In this document: positions 1-7,871 of the stretch, one piece after another | How the letters are laid out: each line of letters begins with the position of its first letter | Position numbering within the stretch: the first letter of the stretch is position 1 | Program-made: the position numbers and the translations under genes | The notes under the pieces: model-generated | Database searches by the model: none | What the model was told of the DNA's origin: nothing | What the model saw: the letters and a program-made list of their open reading frames with translations, nothing else | From: Bacteroidaceae bacterium | Lineage (GTDB): Bacteria > Bacteroidota > Bacteroidia > Bacteroidales > Bacteroidaceae | DNA: 51,221 bases | NCBI GenBank assembly: GCA_017622495.1 | Contig: JAGAQY010000023.1 | Location: 1-51,221 of the forward strand | Reading direction: 5' to 3'

Positions 1-338
1 AAGTTAGGATTATCACGCAACTCATTATTCATCAGTTGTAATCCATCATCAATGTGCATCTTGATATATTTAGGAATATCCTTATCTGTTTTGTATAATC
101 CATATTTAACACAAACAAGCCCTACATAATATGGAAGATTACTGCCAAATAAAACATTCTTGCTGTATTCCTTCCCTTGCGAATCAGATATATCAGTCAA
201 AGATAGTATACGGTCTTTTGAGAGAGAATATGTTAAAGCTATTCTCGCGATTATATTCTCTGCTCCCAAGTTGAATTTTCTACTCAGATCTGTAACAATA
301 TATTTGTTAGATCTTGATGTTTTTATTGATGTAAACAT
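1..338 (-). CDS. dndE: DndE, DNA phosphorothioation protein (partial, 3' end outside window)
   Basis: Reading leftwards from an ATG at 336-338 there is an open frame to the window edge, about 112 residues, starting MFTSIKTSRSNKYIVTDLSR. It contains the DndE-like segments FNLGAENIIARIALTYSLS and DKDIPKYIKMHIDDGLQLM. DndE is a small helical protein of the Dnd sulfur-modification system, reported to bind nicked DNA and to work with DndC and DndD when a non-bridging phosphate oxygen is replaced by sulfur. Its ATG lies 2 bp after the dndD stop codon, so it is the last visible gene of the operon. Family members are roughly 110-140 residues, so little of the C terminus is missing. The call rests on motif similarity plus gene order. 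Confidence 0.85.
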   Translation of the reverse strand, partial: MFTSIKTSRSNKYIVTDLSRKFNLGAENIIARIALTYSLSKDRILSLTDISDSQGKEYSKNVLFGSNLPYYVGLVCVKYGLYKTDKDIPKYIKMHIDDGLQLMNNELRDNPN

Positions 339-340
339 AG

Positions 341-2479
341 CTACGATAGTGTTTCAAATAATCTACTTGGTTCTACTTTCTTGAATGATGAGCAGCCATC
401 TTTATTCTCGATGACATACGCTCTATTGACATTTGGCAGTAATGCATTATACTCATCTTCCGACAATTCCTTACCCAACAATGGGAAGATTACAACTTGT
501 TTTGACACACTCGGATAGAATCGTGTAATAATATTACGCGAGTGGATACTATCAAACTTTTGAAGAGGACTATCAATGAATACAGGGAACTCAATACCTG
601 ACTCTTCAACAAGCGCATTAAGTATAGCCGTAGCGTATAACTGTTGCTCTCCTTTTGATAACTTCTCCTTACTAATAATCTCACCAGCCTTATCAAGCAG
701 TTCAATCTCAATGATATCATCTTTCAAATCAATCCTTACATTATGGATAAAATCTGCTTTGTGCATCAACACATCAATGCCAGCCATAATCTTCTTTTCG
801 AGAGAGAACTTACGTTTTGCTCTTAACTCAAATAAGAATGTGGTTAGTTCTGCGATGAGTCGTTCTGCGATGATATCCTTTTCTTTGTCTGACTTATTAA
901 CACGTACATGCTTTGCCACTTCCGACAACTGCTTCTTGAGTACTTTAAGGTCTTTATTCAATGTACCTATCAACTCTGATAATTGTCGAGTTTGAATATC
1001 CAATTGCGCCAACAATTCATCTACCTCTGCTTTACGTATTCTTGCCTCTTTGATATCAGCATTTCCATCGTCATATTCTGCCTCTACTATCTTTCGTTGC
1101 GTTTTGACCAGGAATAATGCATTGTTCTTGATATCCTTAACAAGTTGCTTGAAAATAGTGTTAAATGAGTACTTGATATTATCGTATAACGCTTGGAATT
1201 CATTAGCCTCATTATCGTTAAAATCAACCAATACTTTTACATCAGTTTGTACCTCACTTGTATCAACAATATTTTGTGTAAAAGCTTCTGCAATAATATG
1301 CTCAATAACTCTCTTTTGAGACGCCGTTAATTTTAATCCTGAAACGCCATCAGATATCAAAGTGTGAGTGGACTGCAAAGCGGCATTAATAGCCGCACAG
1401 CTAGCCGCAGCAGTCTTCACCTTCTTTTCTGCAACAACTTGCTCCATTAGGTCTGCGAACAACTTACCTGAAATAGCGAAGGGCGCAATATCTAACATAT
1501 CACGTAATTGCCCTTTAAGTTTGGCGTCCTTCTCTTTTAACGCAACGAGTAACTCTTTTTGCTTTTTGAGTTCCTCAACGCTAATAGCATTTCCCTCTCG
1601 AATCAATCTCTCTTGTAATTGTGCAGACTCGGCTCTATATTGCTGAATTTGGTTATCAATATTCTCTCGCTCTTCTTCTTTTGCCTTGATTTGAGCTTCC
1701 ATATCGGCAACGCTGTTCTGCAGTTTGTCTAACTTGGCTTTACTTGCAGTCGAACCAGCACTCTTTCTGAATTTCAAGCGGAGATTCTCAAGGTTTCGTT
1801 TAATATCTTCGTATTTCTTGATACCTAAAACCTCACTATACGCAGTGCTTAAACGGCGTTTTTCTTCTATTGATTTCACCTCTGCAAGGTCTACAATCTT
1901 TTCGGCATCAAAGAAGAAGAATTTCGCGATATCCTTTGACAGAATAAAGTCATTAATAAAGATGTCATAGCCCACTTCTTTTGCCAGCTCGTTAACCTGT
2001 CCATCAATCAAAACATCGACAAACTCGGCATCAAGGAAATAATCGTATGTTCTACGAATAGTTATAGTACGACAAGGAATAGACGGAATAAACACATCAG
2101 TTAGACTGATTTCCACATAGTATTGCGCATCTTCTTTTATATATTCGTTCTCAGAAGAATAGCCATGCTTTACTATCTGCCGTCTCTCTTCCGGACTAAC
2201 CTCATATGAGTTAACAGCATTTGCCAACTCCTTATGTAGACTTTGACGGGCGTAGTTCTTATAACCTTGGGCATCGTTGATTTCTCGTCTAAATTTCTCA
2301 TCAACATCTGCCATTAACTTGCCATACAGACACCACACAAGCGATGTGAGAAATGTTGTCTTACCAAAACCATTATTGCCAGCTACCAAGAATATATTCT
2401 TTGCATCTGGCTTAAATGAAGTTCTATTCTTACCCTTATATGCGCGGTAATTATGTAATATTATAGACTCTATAAACAT
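341..2479 (-). CDS. dndD: DndD, SMC/Rad50-like ATPase of DNA phosphorothioation
   Basis: A 712-residue ABC-type ATPase with SMC architecture. The N-terminal half carries the Walker A loop VAGNNGFGKTT (about residues 32-42). A long charged, Glu/Lys/Gln-rich stretch (about 230-560) is consistent with coiled coil. The C-terminal half carries the ABC signature LSKGEQQ and the Walker B-type segment PVFIDSPLQKFD. DndD provides the ATPase activity of the Dnd complex with DndC and DndE and is thought to help open or nick DNA for sulfur insertion. It starts 3 bp after the dndC stop and ends 2 bp before dndE, so it is cotranscribed and probably translationally coupled. Length and motif order are typical for the family; nothing looks broken. 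Confidence 0.93.
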   Translation of the reverse strand: MFIESIILHNYRAYKGKNRTSFKPDAKNIFLVAGNNGFGKTTFLTSLVWCLYGKLMADVDEKFRREINDAQGYKNYARQSLHKELANAVNSYEVSPEERRQIVKHGYSSENEYIKEDAQYYVEISLTDVFIPSIPCRTITIRRTYDYFLDAEFVDVLIDGQVNELAKEVGYDIFINDFILSKDIAKFFFFDAEKIVDLAEVKSIEEKRRLSTAYSEVLGIKKYEDIKRNLENLRLKFRKSAGSTASKAKLDKLQNSVADMEAQIKAKEEERENIDNQIQQYRAESAQLQERLIREGNAISVEELKKQKELLVALKEKDAKLKGQLRDMLDIAPFAISGKLFADLMEQVVAEKKVKTAAASCAAINAALQSTHTLISDGVSGLKLTASQKRVIEHIIAEAFTQNIVDTSEVQTDVKVLVDFNDNEANEFQALYDNIKYSFNTIFKQLVKDIKNNALFLVKTQRKIVEAEYDDGNADIKEARIRKAEVDELLAQLDIQTRQLSELIGTLNKDLKVLKKQLSEVAKHVRVNKSDKEKDIIAERLIAELTTFLFELRAKRKFSLEKKIMAGIDVLMHKADFIHNVRIDLKDDIIEIELLDKAGEIISKEKLSKGEQQLYATAILNALVEESGIEFPVFIDSPLQKFDSIHSRNIITRFYPSVSKQVVIFPLLGKELSEDEYNALLPNVNRAYVIENKDGCSSFKKVEPSRLFETLS

Positions 2480-2482
2480 ATC

Positions 2483-3814
2483 CTACTGCTGGTTAAGGTA
2501 ATTGTCTAATCGTTTTTCAATATCGCCCTGAAGGCCGTTATTATTCATCAAAATAGTCTTGCTTTTTTGAAGTGACACCAAATCATTTATCAAGTGATAA
2601 TCTTCAGGATGTTCTGCACAAACCTTTTCAAGAATTAAGCGTTCTTGATACTGCATATTTTCAAGAGGCATATTGCGTTTATATACCTCATTGTATATAT
2701 CTGTTACTTTGGGTTCAAAGAATCCATCACGATACCAATTAATTTGAATAGCTACTAATTCTTGATTTGAAATCAGTTCCATATGGGGCTTTACTTTTTG
2801 CATATCACGCTGAAGCTCTAAAAGTTTCTTGAGCATATCACGACGATATTCAATAGTATAGTTACCTTGATTATGTCCATCGGCATCTTGCGCAACCTGA
2901 CCATTTCGGCGAGTAGCATATCTATTCTCCGATATATTTCGACCAGCAACCATCTCATCTCGATATCTGAGCAATGGCGCCATCCACTGATTGCCATTAT
3001 TGATAAGCGCTTTCATCGATTTGTCTTCTTTTACAACAGTACAAACCCAACAGCCAAATCGACTCTGGCCACACGAAGGCTGAGTCTTATCAGTGATTAC
3101 AGTAGGGCACTCGTAGTCATCTGCCGTAGCATCTGCGTAAATCTGGAAAAGCTTTTTATTGTCATAACCCCAAGGCGATGGTTCGTTGTTAAGGATATGC
3201 CACACCTCTTCCAAATACAAATCCTTAATAGGCGGATATGTGTATGTATTAGGATTCAAAGGATGTTTGGTCAATCTCTTTCCTTTAATCTCGTGACGGC
3301 GAATAGACTTTGCTCGGGTCGCACTCTCTGTCAATCGTGTGCCAATAAGTACGATAGCCTCTCCCATAGCATCAACTTTATCAAGAATGAATTGGGTGGT
3401 AGGCTTAATCTTTAATCTGTCAGTACACCATCTGAAGGTGTTGTTAGGCACCGGATAACCTTTACCAAGAAAGCTAATCCAAAAACTATCCTCTAATTTA
3501 GGAACTGTAATTTGTACATTAATTGGGAGTTTTTGTTCAATCGCAGCAGTGCGAATAGAGTCCAATACTTCCACTATATAATCCGTAATAATAGGATTTT
3601 CAACAAGTGTATCATTATTCACGACATACACTTGCCTCGCTAGAGCATTATTCCCCAGTTTCTCTCGTATAGTGAGCAACGCTCTCCATACCAGAGTTAG
3701 GACAACAGTGCTGTCCTTGCCGCCGCTAAATCCTATAATCCAAGGTATGTTATTATCTTTTTCAAGATATTGCTCCTTGATGTCATCTATTATGTATTCA
3801 ATGCGTTTCGACAT
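2483..3814 (-). CDS. dndC: DndC, PAPS-reductase-like sulfurtransferase of DNA phosphorothioation
   Basis: A 443-residue protein with the PP-loop ATP-pyrophosphatase motif GFSGGKDST at about residues 28-36 and a PAPS-reductase-like core. Cysteines in CTDRLKIKPTTQF and in PSCGQSRFGCWVC (about residues 249-261) fit the four-Cys iron-sulfur site known for DndC. The protein activates the DNA phosphate with ATP and passes sulfur, delivered by a cysteine desulfurase (DndA or a host IscS), to the backbone. No desulfurase gene is in the window, so a host enzyme is probably used. The start lies 6 bp after the stop of the preceding HTH gene, which indicates one operon HTH-dndC-dndD-dndE. Confidence 0.94.
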   Translation of the reverse strand: MSKRIEYIIDDIKEQYLEKDNNIPWIIGFSGGKDSTVVLTLVWRALLTIREKLGNNALARQVYVVNNDTLVENPIITDYIVEVLDSIRTAAIEQKLPINVQITVPKLEDSFWISFLGKGYPVPNNTFRWCTDRLKIKPTTQFILDKVDAMGEAIVLIGTRLTESATRAKSIRRHEIKGKRLTKHPLNPNTYTYPPIKDLYLEEVWHILNNEPSPWGYDNKKLFQIYADATADDYECPTVITDKTQPSCGQSRFGCWVCTVVKEDKSMKALINNGNQWMAPLLRYRDEMVAGRNISENRYATRRNGQVAQDADGHNQGNYTIEYRRDMLKKLLELQRDMQKVKPHMELISNQELVAIQINWYRDGFFEPKVTDIYNEVYKRNMPLENMQYQERLILEKVCAEHPEDYHLINDLVSLQKSKTILMNNNGLQGDIEKRLDNYLNQQ

Positions 3815-3820
3815 TTTATA

Positions 3821-4039
3821 TTACTCTTTTTGCGATTTTAAAAGCACACGAACATCAACATCTAATAGGTTCGCAATTTCCTGTAATTGAATGATTGACG
3901 GCTGTGACTTATTAGAACACCATCTTGAGATCGTGTTTTCTGATTTGCCCATCTGTTCAGCTAACCATCTATTGGTTTTCTGTTTTTCAACAAGTGTAAC
4001 CTTTATTCTATTCATCACTATTTGTTGATTATTCGACAT
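3821..4039 (-). CDS. XRE-family HTH regulator heading the dnd operon
   Basis: A 72-residue single-domain helix-turn-helix protein. Residues about 12-65 form a Cro/C1-type HTH, with recognition-helix region MGKSENTISRWCSNKSQPSI followed by LQEIANLLDVDVRVLL. It is the first gene of the dnd operon, 6 bp ahead of dndC, and its own ATG lies about 33 bp downstream of a good Bacteroidota promoter. By position it is inferred to be the autoregulator of the operon. In several characterised Dnd loci the repressor is DndB, which is not seen next to this operon, so this small HTH protein may take that role. That is inference; no operator was proved. Confidence 0.85.
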   Translation of the reverse strand: MSNNQQIVMNRIKVTLVEKQKTNRWLAEQMGKSENTISRWCSNKSQPSIIQLQEIANLLDVDVRVLLKSQKE

Positions 4040-4071
4040 CTTAATTCAAATTATATCCATTAAATTATGAA

Positions 4072-4102
4072 CAAAGTTACACTTTATTTTCCATACGGCA
4101 AA
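4072..4102 (-). promoter_or_regulatory. Promoter of the HTH-dndCDE operon
   Basis: On the minus strand a TAACTTTG -7 box (4072-4079) and a TTTG -33 box (4099-4102) are separated by 19 bp, matching the Bacteroidota TTTG-N19-TAnnTTTG consensus. The predicted transcript starts roughly 20-25 bp ahead of the HTH start codon. It faces away from the divergent gene at 4194. Confidence 0.75.
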
Positions 4103-4193
4103 CTTTACAGACCATATAATTGTTATTCTAAGAATTATTTAGATGAACGTATTGGCCATTTCCCATATTTTTAGTAACTTTATAAGAAAAATT

Positions 4194-4514
4194 ATGGGAT
4201 TATTTGAGGAATATAAGAATCATCCTGATAAGACTGTTAGAGAAAGAGCTAACAATTGGGGTGCAGCAATAGGCTTGCAGAATGTAGATGGGCTTAACGT
4301 GTCTGAATTTCTGATTCAACTTGCTCGACAACAGATTGAGGGTAAGATTACTATGGAGGAAGTTACCCAAAGACTCAATAAGCATTACAAGCATAGAGAA
4401 CTTTATAGTTCTACTTATGAGATTGTTCCTCCTGACTCAGAAATGATCCAACAGATTAAAGAAGAAAATAAACTCAGACGTCCAAAGATGTATGAACAGG
4501 ATTCAGCCATCTGA
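4194..4514 (+). CDS. Small VbhA-like (Fic antitoxin-type) protein with conserved C-terminal tail
   Basis: About 106 residues from the ATG at 4194; an upstream in-frame ATG at 4143 would add 17 unrelated residues and lies ahead of the likely promoter (TAACTTTA at 4175-4182 with TTGG 19 bp upstream), so 4194 is preferred. The middle, AIGLQNVDGLNVSEFLIQLA followed by RQQIEGKITMEEVTQRL, resembles VbhA-type antitoxins, which block Fic toxins with an S/TxxxE/DG helix. Here the serine position is Leu and the acid is Asp, so inhibition may be weakened. The last 27 residues (about 75-101) match the tail of the YdeI-like protein at 6044. No Fic toxin is adjacent; the nearest Fic protein (11923-12990) has its own inhibitory motif. 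Antitoxin function is inference. Confidence 0.5.
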   Translation: MGLFEEYKNHPDKTVRERANNWGAAIGLQNVDGLNVSEFLIQLARQQIEGKITMEEVTQRLNKHYKHRELYSSTYEIVPPDSEMIQQIKEENKLRRPKMYEQDSAI

Positions 4515-4629
4515 AATTCTTGACTGTTGATGTAGTTATTTCAGTTGACTACAAAATGTTGCCAACTGAACTCGTGAGCCACACTCACGAGTTGAATTAT
4601 TCTACTTTTGGAAATAGTTATCTCATAAT

Positions 4630-4660
4630 TTTGCCGAATAAGAAAAGTGTATTATATTTG
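4630..4660 (+). promoter_or_regulatory. Promoter of the DUF234 ATPase gene
   Basis: TTTG at 4630-4633 and TATATTTG at 4653-4660 with a 19-bp spacer match the Bacteroidota promoter consensus. The start of transcription is expected near 4667, giving a leader of about 50 nt. Confidence 0.75.
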
Positions 4661-4667
4661 CAGTTGC

Positions 4668-4700
4668 GAAACCGCTGTTTCGGAAATGCGCGTTTCGGAA
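4668..4700 (+). promoter_or_regulatory. Hairpin and GTTTCGGAA direct repeats in the ATPase leader
   Basis: Just after the promoter lies a perfect 5-bp hairpin, GAAAC-CGCT-GTTTC (4668-4681), and two direct copies of GTTTCGGAA (4677-4685 and 4692-4700) spaced by 15 bp. The second copy can also pair with GAAA at 4683-4686, so two exclusive folds are possible. It sits where a protein operator or leader RNA structure would act on the ATPase gene. Confidence 0.5.
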
Positions 4701-4715
4701 CTAAAATAGAAGCGT

Positions 4716-6035
4716 ATGAGATTTTTTGATAGAACAGAGGAGATTGTGTCACTCAAGGAGATACTTGAACTCTCAAAGAGTAATGCTCAGTTTACGGTAG
4801 TGACAGGTCGTCGTCGTATTGGTAAGACATCGCTTGTGTGGAAAGCATACGAGGATGAACCGATACTCTACTTCTTTGTTGCACGCAAGGCTGAGAGTGA
4901 TCTGTGTACGGATTATATACAAGAGATTGAGAACAAGTTGGGTATCCCTACAATGGGCCGAGTAGAACGGTTCCCTGAGATTTTCGAGTACCTGATGAAA
5001 CTCTCTATCGAGCGACCAATAACACTGTTTATTGATGAGTTCCAAGAGTTTTTCAAGGTAAACAAGTCTGTGTATAGTGATATGCAACGCATTTGGGATA
5101 TGTATCACACTAAGGCTCATATCAACCTTATCGTGTGTGGTTCTATCTTCTCGATGATGACTAAAATTTTCAAGGACAAGAAGGAGCCGCTATATAATCG
5201 CCAGACTCGTTTTATGTCAATTAAGCCATTTACACCTGCTGTCTTGAAGGAAATAATGGCAGAATATAATCCCAAATACACAGCTGAGGACTTGTTAGCG
5301 TTATACTCATTTACAGGTGGCGTAGCAAAGTATGTTCAGTTGCTCGTTGATGCAGGAGCGACAACCAAGACAAAGATGCTTAATCATATCATCAAGGCAG
5401 ACTCTGTATTCTTGGGCGAAGGCAAGGCTATACTTATCGAGGAGTTTGGCAAGGACTATGGTGTCTATTTCTCTATTCTTTCGGCTATCGCTCGTGGCAA
5501 GACATTACGCTCGGAGATTGAGCAGATTGTCGGCAGGGAGATTGGTGGCTATCTCACAAAATTAGAGAAGGAGTATGAAGTAATTACCAAAAACCAACCT
5601 ATTTTCGAGAAGAGTTCTACAAAGAATGTTCGCTATACGATTGAGGACAACTTCTTCACATTCTGGTTCCGTTTCATATACAAGTATAACTATATGCTTG
5701 AAATTGAGAACTACGATGCTGTAAAGACTATCATCAACCGCGACTACGAGACTTTCAGCGGCAAGATGCTTGAACGATATTTCAAGCGTGTGCTTATGGA
5801 GAGTAAGACGTACACTCGCATCGGCAGTTGGTGGGATCGAAAGGGTGAGAATGAGATTGACATTGTTGCCGAGAACGAATTGAACGACGAAGCAGTATTC
5901 ATTGAGGTAAAGAGAAAAGAGGATAACTTCGATGCTGTCGCTCTTAATGAGAAAGTGGATGTCTTTACTCGCGCCACAGGCAAGTTTAAAGACTATACTG
6001 TATCGCAAAGAGGCTTGTCAATGACCAATATGTAA
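4716..6035 (+). CDS. AAA ATPase with DUF234 C-terminal nuclease-fold domain
   Basis: A 439-residue archaeal-type ATPase. Walker A is TGRRRIGKTSL (about residues 30-40) and Walker B is ITLFIDEFQEF (about 106-116). The C-terminal third has the DUF234 hallmark ENEIDIVAENELNDEAVFIE then VKRK, which has the D...ExK arrangement of PD-(D/E)XK folds. Such proteins occur in many copies in Bacteroidota and archaea; their function is mostly unknown, with links to mobile or defence loci. The start follows the promoter and the repeat-bearing leader. The YdeI-like gene follows 8 bp downstream, so the two are probably cotranscribed. Family assignment is firm, biological role is not. Confidence 0.85.
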   Translation: MRFFDRTEEIVSLKEILELSKSNAQFTVVTGRRRIGKTSLVWKAYEDEPILYFFVARKAESDLCTDYIQEIENKLGIPTMGRVERFPEIFEYLMKLSIERPITLFIDEFQEFFKVNKSVYSDMQRIWDMYHTKAHINLIVCGSIFSMMTKIFKDKKEPLYNRQTRFMSIKPFTPAVLKEIMAEYNPKYTAEDLLALYSFTGGVAKYVQLLVDAGATTKTKMLNHIIKADSVFLGEGKAILIEEFGKDYGVYFSILSAIARGKTLRSEIEQIVGREIGGYLTKLEKEYEVITKNQPIFEKSSTKNVRYTIEDNFFTFWFRFIYKYNYMLEIENYDAVKTIINRDYETFSGKMLERYFKRVLMESKTYTRIGSWWDRKGENEIDIVAENELNDEAVFIEVKRKEDNFDAVALNEKVDVFTRATGKFKDYTVSQRGLSMTNM

Positions 6036-6043
6036 CAATTAAT

Positions 6044-6469
6044 ATGGAGGTTGTTAATTTATTACATCTATCCTCTCGCTCCGAACTTAGACAATGGCTT
6101 GAAGAGAACCACAACGAAGAGAAATGTTGTTGGGTGGTAACTTATCGAGGCAAACGCCCAGAGTGGCCAGCGATTCCATACATTGAAGTAGTGGAAGAGG
6201 CTCTTTGTTTTGGTTGGATAGGCAGCACCCTCAAGCGGTTGCCAGATGGCCAACTGGCTCAACGCCTATCGCCACGCCGACCCAAAAGCCATTGGACGCA
6301 ACTGAATATGGATAGGTGTATAGATCTTGAAAATAGAGGTCTAATGACCGAGGCTGGCAGACAAGCTGTTGAGAAGGCATTTGAGTATGAGATTGTCTCT
6401 CCAGATTCTGAGATTAGTAAGCGGATGCAAGAGGAGAATAAACTCAAACGGCCTGGGATGTATGAATAA
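6044..6469 (+). CDS. YdeI/OmdA-like family protein
   Basis: A 141-residue protein matching the YdeI-like family (Pfam OmdA): SRSELRQWLEENHNEEKCCW, VEEALCFGWIGSTLKRLPDG, QRLSPRRPKSHWTQLNMDR and RGLMTEAGRQAVEKA appear in the usual order. The family is linked to bacteriocin or peptide protection in some bacteria, but its biochemistry is unclear. The C-terminal 27 residues before the final stop (YEIVSPDSEISKRMQEENKL and on) are 18/27 identical to the tail of the 4194 protein, which otherwise is unrelated. The gene starts 8 bp after the ATPase stop codon, so it is likely in the same transcript. Confidence 0.78.
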   Translation: MEVVNLLHLSSRSELRQWLEENHNEEKCCWVVTYRGKRPEWPAIPYIEVVEEALCFGWIGSTLKRLPDGQLAQRLSPRRPKSHWTQLNMDRCIDLENRGLMTEAGRQAVEKAFEYEIVSPDSEISKRMQEENKLKRPGMYE

Positions 6470-6578
6470 AAGGCATATTGGGATAATAAGAATGGAGAAA
6501 TTTCATTCCAGGACCCGATTTATGTCTATTGGTTAAAGACAGAGTATTTTACAAAATAACACTATTAAGCATAGTATA

Positions 6579-7328
6579 ATGAAGCGGATTTCAAATCAGG
6601 AATATGATGATTTAATGGCTTTTATGAAACCCAAATTACAATCATTATGGGAGCATGAAAATAATGAACGAGAAAAACAAGGTAGAGATGCTCTTAATAT
6701 GTTTCAATTTGGATTCTCCATATTGGATATTAATCATTATCTCATTGATGATGAATGTGATTTTTATTTAGTTTTTAATGGTAGTTTCTTAAGAATGATT
6801 TATGACACATTGCTTAATGCTTCAAAAGAACACCCCGAAAAATTTGGAACAGGAGATGCCAACGATGTCATAGATGCTTTGTATGATGTAAGTGGTTTTT
6901 ATGGCTTTGGAGATAAAAATAGATATATAGAGTTTATATCAGAGAATGCATGCTGTTATATCATTTATAGAAATAATAAAGAATTTGATAATGATATATT
7001 AAGAATAGATTTATTTCGACATGTAATGCCTAATAAGAAAGATAATAGCAAGCTAGATTTTGTTGGCGGACTAATGCATACCCTCAAGCATTTTTCTATT
7101 GAAGACCAAAATTTATCCACAGGAAAAGATATTTACAATGTATTTGACATTCATCATATTGTGTATTTAATAGGAATGGCATTTAGATTAAGAGAAGGCG
7201 AAGGTAGCAAATATGAAGCAATACAAAAATTGGCTAACGCAAATATGTTTGCATCTTTTTATAAAGAGGTTGTTTCTGGCGTATTCTTTTTAAATAGCTA
7301 TTATAAAAAGAAGTCAGTAAAAATATAA
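6579..7328 (+). CDS. Hypothetical protein, 249 aa, island gene
   Basis: Unrecognised. The protein begins MKRISNQEYDDLMAFMKPKL, is acidic and rich in Asn, Asp, Phe and Tyr, and has no signal peptide or clear membrane segment, so it is probably cytosolic. Low GC and codon use biased to A/T-ending codons match its neighbours in the island and differ from the housekeeping genes further right. It stands alone: 109 bp after the YdeI-like gene and followed by a clear intrinsic terminator. The initiating ATG is the first in the frame. No motif was found that would justify a function. Confidence 0.7.
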   Translation: MKRISNQEYDDLMAFMKPKLQSLWEHENNEREKQGRDALNMFQFGFSILDINHYLIDDECDFYLVFNGSFLRMIYDTLLNASKEHPEKFGTGDANDVIDALYDVSGFYGFGDKNRYIEFISENACCYIIYRNNKEFDNDILRIDLFRHVMPNKKDNSKLDFVGGLMHTLKHFSIEDQNLSTGKDIYNVFDIHHIVYLIGMAFRLREGEGSKYEAIQKLANANMFASFYKEVVSGVFFLNSYYKKKSVKI

Positions 7329-7355
7329 TTATCTACTCAAAATAGAATAGCAAAT

Positions 7356-7392
7356 CGGCTCTGATCCCAACCTCGGTTTCAGAGCCGTTTTT
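7356..7392 (+). terminator. Intrinsic terminator after the 249-aa gene
   Basis: CGGCTCTGA (7356-7364) pairs perfectly with TCAGAGCCG (7379-7387) around a 14-nt loop, and a T5 run follows immediately. It lies 28 bp after the stop codon at 7328. Confidence 0.85.
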
Positions 7393-7823
7393 GTACCTTT
7401 TCGGGGTGAAAAATGCGTTTTTTTACAAGTTTTTGTACCTCGGGTTTTGATATTCAAGAAATTACACTTACTTTTACATTCCAAAATGGAGGTACAGGGC
7501 GAGAAGTGTGTTGAAAATCACTAACTTACACATTCTCAACAACTTGCCAAATGAGTGGTTGTACCTTTTAGAGTGCTAAATGACTGATTGATAGTCATCT
7601 ACACTTCCTGCATCGGAAAGTAGGTGATAATTATTGCAAGTAGAAACCTAGGAGGAAGTTCAGACAAGTTTTATTGAGAAAGAAGAATTGAAAGGCTTCC
7701 AATAGTATCTTATATTTATATCATTACTTTCTGGCTATGTTGTAGATATATTGTAAAAGTCCTTTCTACATCTTGTTTAAATGAAAATCACATTAATTTG
7801 ACAATTTAATTAGAATAAATGTT
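7393..7823. other. Gene-free stretch with repeated TTGTACC
   Basis: About 430 bp with no convincing gene. The string TTGTACC(T) recurs at about 7391, 7432 and 7560, twice followed by TTTT, and its complement GGTACA occurs at about 7491. The rest is AT-rich with no long open frame or clear structure. It might be a remnant of an inserted element, but no end or recombinase was seen. Confidence 0.4.
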
Positions 7824-7871
7824 TATATTTGCCGACAAGATTATAAACACAATAGAAATTTATTAGAAACT

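Noticed and set aside
4520..4729. 69-residue open frame between the antitoxin-like gene and the ATPase
   Set aside because: It overlaps the ATPase promoter, the leader hairpin and the ATPase start codon, and the translation has no recognisable pattern.
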